Made by a program: the position numbers and the translations under genes. The notes under the pieces were generated by a model. That model saw only the letters and a list, made by a program, of their open reading frames with translations. It made no database searches and was not told where the DNA came from. Below are positions 25,681 through 33,113 of a DNA stretch of 38,818 bases, piece by piece. The stretch's first letter is position 1. Each line of letters begins with the position of its first letter. The DNA lies in the NCBI GenBank assembly GCA_902476875.1, contig CABSFC010000014.1:1-38818 (forward strand), written 5' to 3'. Source of the stretch: an uncultured Oscillibacter sp. (GTDB taxonomy: Bacteria; Bacillota; Clostridia; Oscillospirales; Oscillospiraceae).

Positions 25681-26424
25681 ATGCAGGATTCTTTTGTCAA
25701 AACCATTGGGCTGATCGTCCCCTCGTCCGACGTCAATATCGAAGCCGCCTACCATCAGTTCATCCCGCCGAAAATCGCGGTGGCGACCAACCGGATCTCT
25801 CTCAACGCCCTCTCCGTCAAAACGCTGGAAGAGCTGCTGCCTCAAACGGAACAGGCCGCCGAAGACCTGTGCCACGCGGAGCCGGACATCCTGATTTCCA
25901 GCAGCCTGACGCTGGGGTGCTTCCGAGACGCCACCCTGAAAAATTGCGTGGAGCAGCGCACGGGCATCCCCTGTGTGACCTCTCTGGTCGCTCTGGTCAA
26001 TCTGCTGGAACGGTTTCAACTGCAGCGCCTGGCTTTGCTGACCCCGTATCAGGAGGAGCTGAATCTCCTGTTCAAGACCACACTGCTTCGCCATGGCGTG
26101 GATATCTGCTACAGCAAGCAGCTGGTGCGGCCGGATGGAAGCGCCTGCCGCTCCATCCGGGATATCCAGGGCCTTGCGTGGCAGTACATTTGGGAGCAGA
26201 TCGATGCCGGGGAGCTGAAAAGCTCCGGCGCGGACGTGCTGCTGTTTGGTGCCTCCGGGCTCCAGGGCGTGCATAACATCCCGCAGATCGAGGAGGCCCT
26301 CGGGATCCCCGTCCTGCTCTCCGAGCAGTTTACGCTTTTGTACGCCCTGGAGTATCTGGGGCACTACCGTCCCATTCCGAAGCTGGGGTGGATCTTCCGG
26401 CACGAAGTCCTTCCCTCCCACTAA
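25681..26424 (+). CDS. Asp/Glu racemase superfamily protein lacking both catalytic cysteines
   Basis: The 247-residue protein is in the maleate isomerase/arylmalonate decarboxylase branch (GLIVPSSDVNIEAAYHQFIPP). At the two usual cysteine sites it has Ser75 (ILISSSLTLG) and Ala191 (LLFGASGLQG), so cysteine acid-base racemisation is unlikely. It shares the IVPSS, PP, E-P-x-I and SS pattern with the 19045 protein, defining a distinct pair. AAAAGGAGG lies 8 nt before the ATG. It follows dctM by 44 nt in the sigma-54 operon. It may be a non-redox lyase or a ligand-binding protein. Confidence 0.8.
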   Translation: MQDSFVKTIGLIVPSSDVNIEAAYHQFIPPKIAVATNRISLNALSVKTLEELLPQTEQAAEDLCHAEPDILISSSLTLGCFRDATLKNCVEQRTGIPCVTSLVALVNLLERFQLQRLALLTPYQEELNLLFKTTLLRHGVDICYSKQLVRPDGSACRSIRDIQGLAWQYIWEQIDAGELKSSGADVLLFGASGLQGVHNIPQIEEALGIPVLLSEQFTLLYALEYLGHYRPIPKLGWIFRHEVLPSH

Positions 26425-26437
26425 ATGAGGTGTTTTC

Positions 26438-27160
26438 ATGTATGGCGATAAAGGCCGCATCGGGTTGATCCGCCCCGGCATCACGCCCTCCACTGAAATG
26501 GATTTCCACCGGCATCTGCCGGAGGGCATGGCGCTGGCCACCGCCGCGCTGCCCTATCAGCGCGTCACGCTGGACGGCTTGTCCAGAATGTCCGACCAAG
26601 TGCGGGAATACGCGGGCATGTACCGGGGCTTCCCCTTTGACATTCTGGTTTTTGCCTGCACCACCGGCAGCATGGTGGGCGGTCCCGGATTTGACCAAAC
26701 GCTGATCCGGCAGATGGAGGAGGCCAGCGGCATCCCCTCCATCACCACCAGCACCGCTCTGATGCAGGCATTCTCGTTTCTGGGGCTGAAGAAGCTGGCC
26801 ATCGTGACCCCCTACAGCGACGCCCTCAACAGACTGGAGGTGGAGTTCCTGGCCGCCGCGGGCTATGAGACCACGGCCATCAAAGGGCTGGACATCGAGG
26901 ACACCGCCGTCCTGCCCTTCGTCCGGCCCAGGGAGTTCCGCAGGCTGGCGCTGGAACAGGACACCTCCGACGCGGACGCCCTGTTCATCAGCTGCACCGG
27001 CATCTGTGCCGTGGACCTGGTCGAACCGCTGGAGGACGCCAAGGGCATCCCCGTGCTGACCAGCAACCAGGCCACCATCTGGTACGCCCTGCGCCGTATG
27101 GGCTATCAGGAGCCCCTGCCCGGCCTTGGCACGCTGGGCCGGCGGCCCTATCCGATGTGA
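26438..27160 (+). CDS. Asp/Glu racemase superfamily protein, maleate isomerase-like, two cysteines
   Basis: The 240-residue protein has both catalytic cysteines in place: Cys74 in DILVFACTTGS and Cys186 in ALFISCTGIC. That matches maleate cis-trans isomerase and racemases of this branch. The first strand reads RIGLIRPGITPSTEMDFHRHLPEGM. It could isomerise a maleate-like diacid or racemise an alpha-substituted acid from the TRAP-imported compound. GAGG precedes the ATG, 13 nt after the cysteine-less paralogue. It is the last gene of the operon; the next strong terminator is the hairpin at 27241. Confidence 0.82.
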   Translation: MYGDKGRIGLIRPGITPSTEMDFHRHLPEGMALATAALPYQRVTLDGLSRMSDQVREYAGMYRGFPFDILVFACTTGSMVGGPGFDQTLIRQMEEASGIPSITTSTALMQAFSFLGLKKLAIVTPYSDALNRLEVEFLAAAGYETTAIKGLDIEDTAVLPFVRPREFRRLALEQDTSDADALFISCTGICAVDLVEPLEDAKGIPVLTSNQATIWYALRRMGYQEPLPGLGTLGRRPYPM

Positions 27161-27218
27161 TCGCCCCCCGGGACGCGCGTAAACTGACCCGGATTGTGCG
27201 GACAGGACAAAAGCCCCC

Positions 27219-27850
27219 TTATGTAGGAATATTGAGATTTAAACTGGAGTGGCGCAGCGTGAGCGGCGCCACTCCAGTTTTTAACTGAATGGACTCGTGG
27301 TTATAGAAGTGAATATATCTGTCAATCAGATGATTGGCATCTTGGAATGTCTGCGGCGTATGCCGGTAGATGCACTCTGTTTTGAGAATCGAAAAGAAAT
27401 TTTCTGCCATCGCGTTGTCATAAGGCTTTCCTTGACATGGAAAGCCTTATGCCGTAAGATTGGGTTAGGTTGAAGTATGCTTGAGAGGTGTATTGAAAAC
27501 CTTGGCCGCTGTGGAGCTGTAACTCCGCGGCGGCTCTCTTTTTCTCTTTCTTCATCGCCAATCGGATCGTGTCCAGAACAAGATTTACGGTTTGCCGGGT
27601 TGCTGTCCTGCAGGCTACAATACTGTTGTCGTACAGATCCCGGATCATAGACAGATACAGAATACCCTCTTTTGTGTGGATGTAGGAGATATCTGTGACC
27701 CACTTTGCGTTGGGCATGTCCGCGCAGAACTGTCGGTCCAGCAGATTTGCGTATTTGTGTACCTGCTGACCAAGGTTTGCCCATTTCCTGCGGCGACGTA
27801 TTTCTGACAGCAAACCGTACTTCTAAGCACAGTTTTCGGGTTCCTTTCAA
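27219..27850 (-). pseudogene. IS3-family transposase orfB remnant (integrase core, frameshifted)
   Basis: The DDE integrase core is recognisable in pieces. One frame has KYGLLSEIRRRRKWANL, KWVTDISYIHTKEG (first catalytic Asp) and LQLHSGQGFQYTSQAYF. In the usual HSDQG motif the second catalytic Asp is Gly here. The frame then breaks at about 27420-27440, and the rest (YDNAMAENFFSILKTE with the catalytic Glu, to APLTLRHSS) continues in another frame. A second break occurs near 27800. The protein cannot be active. Confidence 0.88.
27241..27282 (+). terminator. Rho-independent terminator within the IS 3' end
   Basis: A perfect 15-bp stem (27241-27255 with 27266-27280) with a 10-nt loop ends in five T on the plus strand. 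It lies inside the transposase C-terminal coding remnant and is positioned to end the PrpD/TRAP operon, 80 nt after its last stop. Confidence 0.75.
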
Positions 27851-27899
27851 TATTCCGGCTCTTCAGCCATTTCCAGACACGACGATAGCCGTTTTGTAC

Positions 27900-28121
27900 T
27901 CTTGCGGTGTCTTTGCCGGTTTCCTTTCACGAAATTTTGGCACGCCTTTCGCTGCCTTTCTCCGTTGCCTTTCTCCGTTGCCTTTTCAGAAGATTATGTA
28001 CCGGCCGATCTCCTTCTAACCCCATCTCTTTTTCTATCTCTCTTTGGCTCAACCCTGATTCCTACATTCGCTCTATTTCTGGCAACAGCGCTAACATATT
28101 TGTGTATCTCCTTTTGCTCAT
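27900..28121 (-). pseudogene. IS3-family transposase orfA remnant (helix-turn-helix)
   Basis: From ATG at 28121 leftward, the frame reads RRYTNMLALLPEIERM, a stop, then ESGLSQREIEKEMGL, the helix-turn-helix of orfA. It continues to a basic stretch NLLKRQRRKATEKG. The end of orfA and the front of orfB are missing, and the sequence passes directly into orfB-like GYRRVWKWLKSRNIE in a shifted frame. Premature stop plus internal deletion show a dead gene. Confidence 0.75.
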
Positions 28122-28225
28122 AGCTGATCCCCCCTGATGTAGTGATTATCCTACTTCGGGGGGGATTTTGTCTATTGTCCTATTTTACTGGTCCAGTTCA
28201 ACGCTGCGCCCCGGGGGTTTTCTTA

Positions 28226-28984
28226 TCAAAACGTGATCCGGGCGGTCAGGCGCCGCAGCATCGCCAGCGCGCTCCAGGCCGCGAGCGCCGGACCGTCCGG
28301 GCCCAGCTCCGTGAAAAAACGGCCACGGCCGAAAGCGCCCTCGCATGTCACGGTGAAGTCCACCCGGCCACCGGGCTCCACCCTCACGCCGGTCCCGCGC
28401 GGATCTCCCGCCGCCAGTCCCAGAGACACCGCCACATTCAGCTGGTCCGGATACCGCAGGCGCGCGTCCTCCGCCGTTCCGCGGAAGTCGTCCGCCAGCG
28501 CGTCCAGGGCCGCGTCACTTTCCGGCGAGCCTCTGGAGAACTTCCGCTTCGTGATCTCCGTGGACAGCGCGCCCATCATGGCGGCCGCCTCCACCACATC
28601 CAGCCCGCCGATCACGCCGTGGGCCAGATAAATCCGGCGGTCATACCGCTCGGTCGCCGCAAGGGCCCGCCTGTAAAATGCCGGATCGCCCAGGGCGCTG
28701 GTGGAGAGGACGATCAGATCCGCCCCCGCCTCCAGAATGGGAACGGCGAATTCCTTCACGGCGGCGCCGGCGGCGGCTTCGATGACATAGTCCGGCCGCT
28801 CCTCCAGCAGCGCGCGGATATCGGTGACCACGGGACAGGGCAGCTCCCGGCGCAGATGTTCCGCCCTTTTCCCGGAGGACACCAGCACGGCGGCCAACGC
28901 CGCCCCCTCTACCGCCCCGTCCAGCAGGGCGTTTGCGATGACACGCCCCAGACGGCCGCAGCCCAAAAGACACACACGTTTCAC
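28226..28984 (-). CDS. Aspartate dehydrogenase-like protein (NadX-type)
   Basis: The 252-residue protein has an N-terminal Rossmann fold, VCLLGCGRLGRVIANALLDG, then YVIEAAAGAAVKEFAVPILEAGADLIVLSTSAL, typical of the aspartate dehydrogenase N-terminal half. The DUF108 C-terminal domain (GRVDFTVTCEGAFGRGRFFTEL) follows. This family oxidises L-Asp to iminoaspartate, which gives oxaloacetate plus ammonia, or feeds NAD synthesis. The GTG at 28984 is preferred, with AAAGGAGG 8 nt upstream. No nadA or nadC is near, so a catabolic role or a related amino-acid substrate fits better. Last gene of the second sigma-54 operon. Confidence 0.8.
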   Translation of the reverse strand: MKRVCLLGCGRLGRVIANALLDGAVEGAALAAVLVSSGKRAEHLRRELPCPVVTDIRALLEERPDYVIEAAAGAAVKEFAVPILEAGADLIVLSTSALGDPAFYRRALAATERYDRRIYLAHGVIGGLDVVEAAAMMGALSTEITKRKFSRGSPESDAALDALADDFRGTAEDARLRYPDQLNVAVSLGLAAGDPRGTGVRVEPGGRVDFTVTCEGAFGRGRFFTELGPDGPALAAWSALAMLRRLTARITF

Positions 28985-29056
28985 CCGGGCATCCCCTCCT
29001 TTCCGCTCTCTGTGCTCCGCGAGCCGCTCCAACCTGTTTCCCGCCGGCCGGTTCGA

Positions 29057-30394
29057 TCAGCGTTTGTTGGAGCGGCGCCAAATCTTCTGCCGCCCGGCGG
29101 CGGCGATCAGCTCCTCCCGGAAGTCAGGGTGGGCGATGCCGATGATGGCCTCGGCCCGCTCCCAGGTGGAGAGGCCGGACAGCCGCGCCGTGCCGTATTC
29201 CGTCACCATGGTGGGCGCCTGGGTGCGGGGGGTGGTGATGACGTCGCCCTCGGTGAATTTGGGCAGGATGCGGGAGTGCGGACCGCCCTGCTTGTCGGTA
29301 AAGGTGGAGGGCATGGCCAGAAACGCCTGACCGTGCTCCGCCATGTAGGCGCCGGTGACAAAGTCCAGCTGGCCGCCGGTGCCGCTGATGTGGCGGGTGC
29401 CGGAGGTCTCGGAGCACACCTGTCCGTACAGATCCATGGCGATGCAGCCGTTGATGGACACGAAATCGTCCAGCTGGCGGATCGTCTCCGGGCTGTTCAC
29501 ATACCGCATGGGCGCGGACAGAATGTCCATGTTGTGGTCCAGGAACTCGTACAGCTCCCGGGAGCCGGAGCAGATGGAGAACACGCCCTTGCCCCGGTTC
29601 AGTTTTTTCTTCTTGTTGGTGATCTTGCCGGCCTGGTAGAGCCTGAGATAGCCGTCGCTCATCAGCTCCGTGTGCATGCCCAGGTCCTTCAGGTCCGACT
29701 CCGCGATGAGGCCGCCCAGGGCATTGGGCATACCGCCGATGCCGATCTGGAGGGTGATGCCGTCATGGAGATGGGGGAAGATGTTGGCGGCGATCCGCTT
29801 GTCGATTTTGCTGGCCCCGCCGCCGGGGGCCAGGCAGATGTCCCTGTGGCCCTCCACCACATAATCCACCTCGGAGATGTGGATGTGGTCGCCCTCGGAG
29901 CCGTAGATCACCGGCATGTGCTCGTTGACCTCCAGAATGATGTGGTCGGCGGCGTCCAGCATCTCCTGCATGCAGCAGTTGGTCAGACCGTAGCTGAAAT
30001 AGCCGTGCTTGTCCATGGGGGCCACGGAGACCATGGCCACGTTCACCGGCGCGTATCCCCGCTTATAATAGGAGCCGCAGTCCCGGAACAGCATGGGGGA
30101 GTAATAGGCCCAGCCCTTGTCCACATACTTCCGGTCCAGGCCGGAGCAGTGCCAGGCGTTGTAGGTGAAGGTCTCGTGCTCCGGGTCCCGCTCCACCACC
30201 TGAACGGGCTTCATGGCGATGGCGTTGCGGACCTTGACGTCCTTCAACGCGCCCTTCCGGGCGGCCAGGGCCTCGTCCAGGGCCTCCGGGAAGGAACAGG
30301 TCTGGCTGTAATCCACCCAGTCGCCGTCCTTCACCAGCTTGACGGCCTCTTTAGCGGATACCAGCTTCTTCTGATATGCTTCATAGATGTTCAT
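29057..30394 (-). CDS. Acetyl-CoA hydrolase/transferase family CoA-transferase (butyryl/4-hydroxybutyryl-CoA type)
   Basis: The 445-residue family I-type CoA-transferase carries the GIGGMPNALGGLI loop (218-230) and HTELMSDG with Glu243 as the expected acyl-thioester residue. SGTGGQLDFVTGAYMAEHG closes the CoA pocket. Relatives move CoA between acetyl-CoA and butyrate, 4-hydroxybutyrate or propionate. It should activate the carboxylic acid brought in by the adjacent MFS carrier, for the CoA-acylating dehydrogenase. AAAGGAG precedes the ATG, 18 nt after the MFS gene. The acid itself cannot be told from the sequence. Confidence 0.88.
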   Translation of the reverse strand: MNIYEAYQKKLVSAKEAVKLVKDGDWVDYSQTCSFPEALDEALAARKGALKDVKVRNAIAMKPVQVVERDPEHETFTYNAWHCSGLDRKYVDKGWAYYSPMLFRDCGSYYKRGYAPVNVAMVSVAPMDKHGYFSYGLTNCCMQEMLDAADHIILEVNEHMPVIYGSEGDHIHISEVDYVVEGHRDICLAPGGGASKIDKRIAANIFPHLHDGITLQIGIGGMPNALGGLIAESDLKDLGMHTELMSDGYLRLYQAGKITNKKKKLNRGKGVFSICSGSRELYEFLDHNMDILSAPMRYVNSPETIRQLDDFVSINGCIAMDLYGQVCSETSGTRHISGTGGQLDFVTGAYMAEHGQAFLAMPSTFTDKQGGPHSRILPKFTEGDVITTPRTQAPTMVTEYGTARLSGLSTWERAEAIIGIAHPDFREELIAAAGRQKIWRRSNKR

Positions 30395-30412
30395 GGGGGC
30401 GTTTCTCCTTTC

Positions 30413-31609
30413 TTATGCTTTCCCGGGCTTTCGCACCAGCAGCGTCAGCACCGCGCCGGCAATGGCGAACACCAGGATGGCGATGAAAATGCCCATGTAG
30501 GAACCGCCGCCGCACAGGGGGCCGAGATAGGACGCGGCGATGAGATTCATGTTGATGATGCTGAAATTCAGCGCATAGTGCCTGCGGCCGAAGAAATAGA
30601 CCACAAACGCGGAGTTGGTGGGGGGCACGCCGCCGTAGGCAAGGCCCACCAAGAGGAAGGCGGCCGCCAGAATGGGAACGCTGCCGGTCCGCAAAGAGGC
30701 GACGAGGGCGGCGGTGGAGGCGGCGTACAGGGCGCTGATGCTCAGCATGGTGGCCCGGTAGCCCACGGTGTCGAACATCTGGCCGGAGATGACGCGGCCC
30801 ACGCCGTTGGCGATGGACACCACCCCGGCGATGGCCGCGGCGCGGGTCAGATCGCCGCCCACGAAGGATGCGGCGTAGGTGGTGGACTCGTTGATGATGG
30901 CAAGACCGGCGGCGGAGAGGATGACGGCCCAGAGGAAGCAGAGCCAGAAGTTCCGCCGGCGCAGCATGTCCCGCCAGGGGATTTCCTCCACCGCGGCTTT
31001 CCGCCTGCCGCCGGTGGACGCGGCCTCCACAAAGGCGTCGTCCGCCGGCCGCAGCAGCAGGGCTCCAGCCAGCATGACGGCGGCGAAGGCCACGGCGAAG
31101 ATCAGAAAGGTCCTCCGCCAGCCCAGCGCGGTGATAAGGCCGGCGCCCAGGGTGCCCAGCAGCATCCCGCCGAAGCCGAAGCCCATCAGGGTGATGCCGG
31201 AGACCAGCCCCTGCTTGTCGGGGAACCACCTCATCACGGTGGAGATCGTGGCGTTATAGCCCAGGCCCACGCCAAAGCCGCAAAGGCAGCCGTAGGACAC
31301 GTAGATGCCGGGCAGGGTGCTGATGCGGGATGCCGCGGCAAAGCCCGCCAGCAGGAAGAGCGCGCAGCCCGCCAATGGGACCCGCGGCCCCTTCCTCCCG
31401 GTGACGACGCCGCTGACCAGCCCGCCCAGGCAGAACATCATCATGGAGATGGAGAAGGTCACGGAGGTCTGGGCCTTGCTCCAGCCGAATTCCGCCTCCA
31501 GCGGGGCCCGGAACACGCTCCAGGCGTAGATCAGTCCCAGGCAGAGCAGCAGCGCCACGCCCAGGATCAGGTAGCCCCAACGGGCTTTCTTTGCTTGTTC
31601 CAGATTCAT
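30413..31609 (-). CDS. MFS transporter, oxalate/formate antiporter-like
   Basis: The 398-residue protein has twelve predicted helices in two six-helix halves. The N-terminal segment WGYLILGVALLLCLGLIYAWSVFRAPLEAEFGWSKAQTS is characteristic of the oxalate/formate antiporter branch, which exchanges or co-imports small carboxylates. MRWFPDKQGLVSGITLMGFGFGG forms the inter-helix loop motif. It lies between the aldehyde dehydrogenase and CoA-transferase genes and probably supplies their acid substrate or exports the product. Confidence 0.88.
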   Translation of the reverse strand: MNLEQAKKARWGYLILGVALLLCLGLIYAWSVFRAPLEAEFGWSKAQTSVTFSISMMMFCLGGLVSGVVTGRKGPRVPLAGCALFLLAGFAAASRISTLPGIYVSYGCLCGFGVGLGYNATISTVMRWFPDKQGLVSGITLMGFGFGGMLLGTLGAGLITALGWRRTFLIFAVAFAAVMLAGALLLRPADDAFVEAASTGGRRKAAVEEIPWRDMLRRRNFWLCFLWAVILSAAGLAIINESTTYAASFVGGDLTRAAAIAGVVSIANGVGRVISGQMFDTVGYRATMLSISALYAASTAALVASLRTGSVPILAAAFLLVGLAYGGVPPTNSAFVVYFFGRRHYALNFSIINMNLIAASYLGPLCGGGSYMGIFIAILVFAIAGAVLTLLVRKPGKA

Positions 31610-31638
31610 GGGGTCCTCACTTTTCCTGTCATAGTAAA

Positions 31639-31669
31639 GCGCGGGGGCGGCGGTGTGCCGCCCCCGCGC
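31639..31669 (-). other. Intra-operon GC-rich hairpin before the MFS gene
   Basis: A perfect 13-bp stem (31639-31651 with 31657-31669), loop ACACC on the minus strand, followed by TTTACT. It lies between the aldehyde dehydrogenase and MFS genes and may be a partial terminator or processing site. Confidence 0.65.
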
Positions 31670-31689
31670 AGTTGGATGCCGCCTGTTGC

Positions 31690-33078
31690 TTAAAACTCCG
31701 CGCCGCCTTCCCAGACACTCTCGTGGTTGGGGATCTCGTTTTCGGGATACACATAGGCGATGCGGGACACGTTGATCAGCTGCTCAAAGCCCAGGTTCTC
31801 GGAGACGGAGCAGCCGGCCCAGGAGCCGCAGCCCAGGGTGGCGGTGGGGCAAAGGCCGTTGGCCAGGGCGGGGTTGGCGGAGAACACGCCGGGGCAGTTG
31901 ACCAGCATGCGGCTGACGGGCAGCTCGCAGGCGGTCCGCTCGACGAGCGCTTTGTTGTTGGTGTGGATGACGGAGGAGTGGCCCGCGCCCTCCATCAGCA
32001 GATTGGCCATGGCGATCTGAACGGCCTCCTCCACGTCCTCGCACTCGATATGGACGGCCAGGGGCACCATCTTCTCCCGGCACAGAGGCTCCTCAGCGCC
32101 GTACTTGTCCACCTTGACGACGATGATGGAGGTGTCGGCGGGGATGTCCAGCTCCAGCATCCGGGCGATCTTCTGCACATCCTGGCCCACGGGCTTGCCG
32201 TTGATGGCGCCCAGGCCGTTGGGGAACAACAGCTGGCGGGCCCGGTCGCGGACGGCGGGATCGTCGGTGTAGTAGACCTTTTCAGCCCTCATCAGCTCCA
32301 CCACCCTGGCGGAGATGGACCTGGGGGTGATGAAGGAGCGGTTGCAGGCGCAGATGATGCCGTTGTCGAATTTGCAGCCGAAGACGGTTTGCGCCACAGC
32401 CTCGGGCAGGTTGTCATAGGCGGGGTCGAAGATGGTCTGGGAGTTGCCGGGGCCCACGCCGTAGGCGGGCTTGCCGCTGGAGTAGGCGGCTTTCACCATG
32501 TTGGGACCGCCGGTGCCAAGAACGGTGTCGGAGGCGGCCATCATCATCTGGGTCAGCTCAATGTTGGGCTCCTCCACACACTGGAAGATGTTGTCGGGCG
32601 CGCCCACGGCTTTCAGGGCGTCGTTGAAGATCTGGCAGGTGTGCACAGTGGAGCGCTTCGCCCGGGGATGAGGCGCGCAGAGGATGACATTGCGGCCCTT
32701 CAGGGCGTAGACGCCGTTGAAGAGGATGGTGATGTTGGGGTTGGTAGTGGGGATGACGCAGGAGATGATGCCCTTGGGGTGGGCCACAAAGGTCAGGTGG
32801 CGGCGCTCGTCATGGCCGATGATGCCCACGGACTTCTTGTTCTTGATGGCGTACCACACGCCGTCGGGAGAGCCGGTGTTCTTGATGATCTTGTCGGGCA
32901 CGTTGCCCAGGCCGGTCTCGGCCACAGCCTCCTCCGCCAGCTCCTCGGCGTGGGCGGCAAACGCCTCGCAGCAGATCTTGCACAGCTCGTCGATCCGCTC
33001 CTGGGAGTAAGACTCCAGCTCCTCCAGAGCCCTGCGGGCCTTGGCGACCATTTCGTGAATCAATGCCTGATTTTCCAT
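31690..33078 (-). CDS. CoA-acylating aldehyde dehydrogenase (SucD/EutE-like)
   Basis: The 462-residue enzyme interconverts an acyl-CoA and its aldehyde with NAD(P)H. Catalytic Cys243 is in KFDNGIICACNRS, preceded by the family motifs PTTNPNITILFNG, KGRNVILCAPHPRAK and GPGNSQTIFD. It ends TLGCGSWAGCSVSENLGFEQLINVSRI, very like succinate-semialdehyde dehydrogenase SucD (LGCGSWGRNSISENL); sulfoacetaldehyde dehydrogenases share this motif too. With the CoA-transferase next door it can reduce an acid to its aldehyde, or run the reverse. No alcohol dehydrogenase lies in the operon, so the aldehyde's fate is open. It has AGGAGA before the ATG. Confidence 0.9.
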   Translation of the reverse strand: MENQALIHEMVAKARRALEELESYSQERIDELCKICCEAFAAHAEELAEEAVAETGLGNVPDKIIKNTGSPDGVWYAIKNKKSVGIIGHDERRHLTFVAHPKGIISCVIPTTNPNITILFNGVYALKGRNVILCAPHPRAKRSTVHTCQIFNDALKAVGAPDNIFQCVEEPNIELTQMMMAASDTVLGTGGPNMVKAAYSSGKPAYGVGPGNSQTIFDPAYDNLPEAVAQTVFGCKFDNGIICACNRSFITPRSISARVVELMRAEKVYYTDDPAVRDRARQLLFPNGLGAINGKPVGQDVQKIARMLELDIPADTSIIVVKVDKYGAEEPLCREKMVPLAVHIECEDVEEAVQIAMANLLMEGAGHSSVIHTNNKALVERTACELPVSRMLVNCPGVFSANPALANGLCPTATLGCGSWAGCSVSENLGFEQLINVSRIAYVYPENEIPNHESVWEGGAEF

Positions 33079-33113
33079 AACAATTCTCCTACCATAAAGT
33101 TGGAGCCTACGGC

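Larger units (their letters stand above)
27219..28170 (-). mobile_element. Decayed IS3-family (IS150-like) insertion sequence
   Basis: Minus-strand remains of orfA and orfB of an IS3-type element lie between convergent operons. Element ends are approximate: GTAGGAATAT at 27223-27232 and GTAGGATAAT read on the minus strand near 28150-28160 may be the remains of terminal repeats. At about 0.95 kb it is shorter than a usual 1.4-1.5 kb element because the middle is deleted. Confidence 0.8.

Noticed and set aside
27942..27984. Short tandem repeat (TTTCTCCGTTGCC-type) near the IS remnant, considered as a CRISPR or regulatory repeat
   Set aside because: Only two to three adjacent copies without spacers, inside the orfA remnant; best explained as a local duplication during decay of the element.
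28226..28984. Assignment as a dedicated NAD-synthesis gene nadX
   Set aside because: No nadA, nadB or nadC is nearby, and the operon context is CoA-linked catabolism, so only the family-level name is kept.
28142..31693. 1183-codon plus-strand open frame
   Set aside because: It spans, on the opposite strand, three well-recognised genes and parts of their gaps; translation is Gly/His/Gln/Ala-rich shadow sequence.
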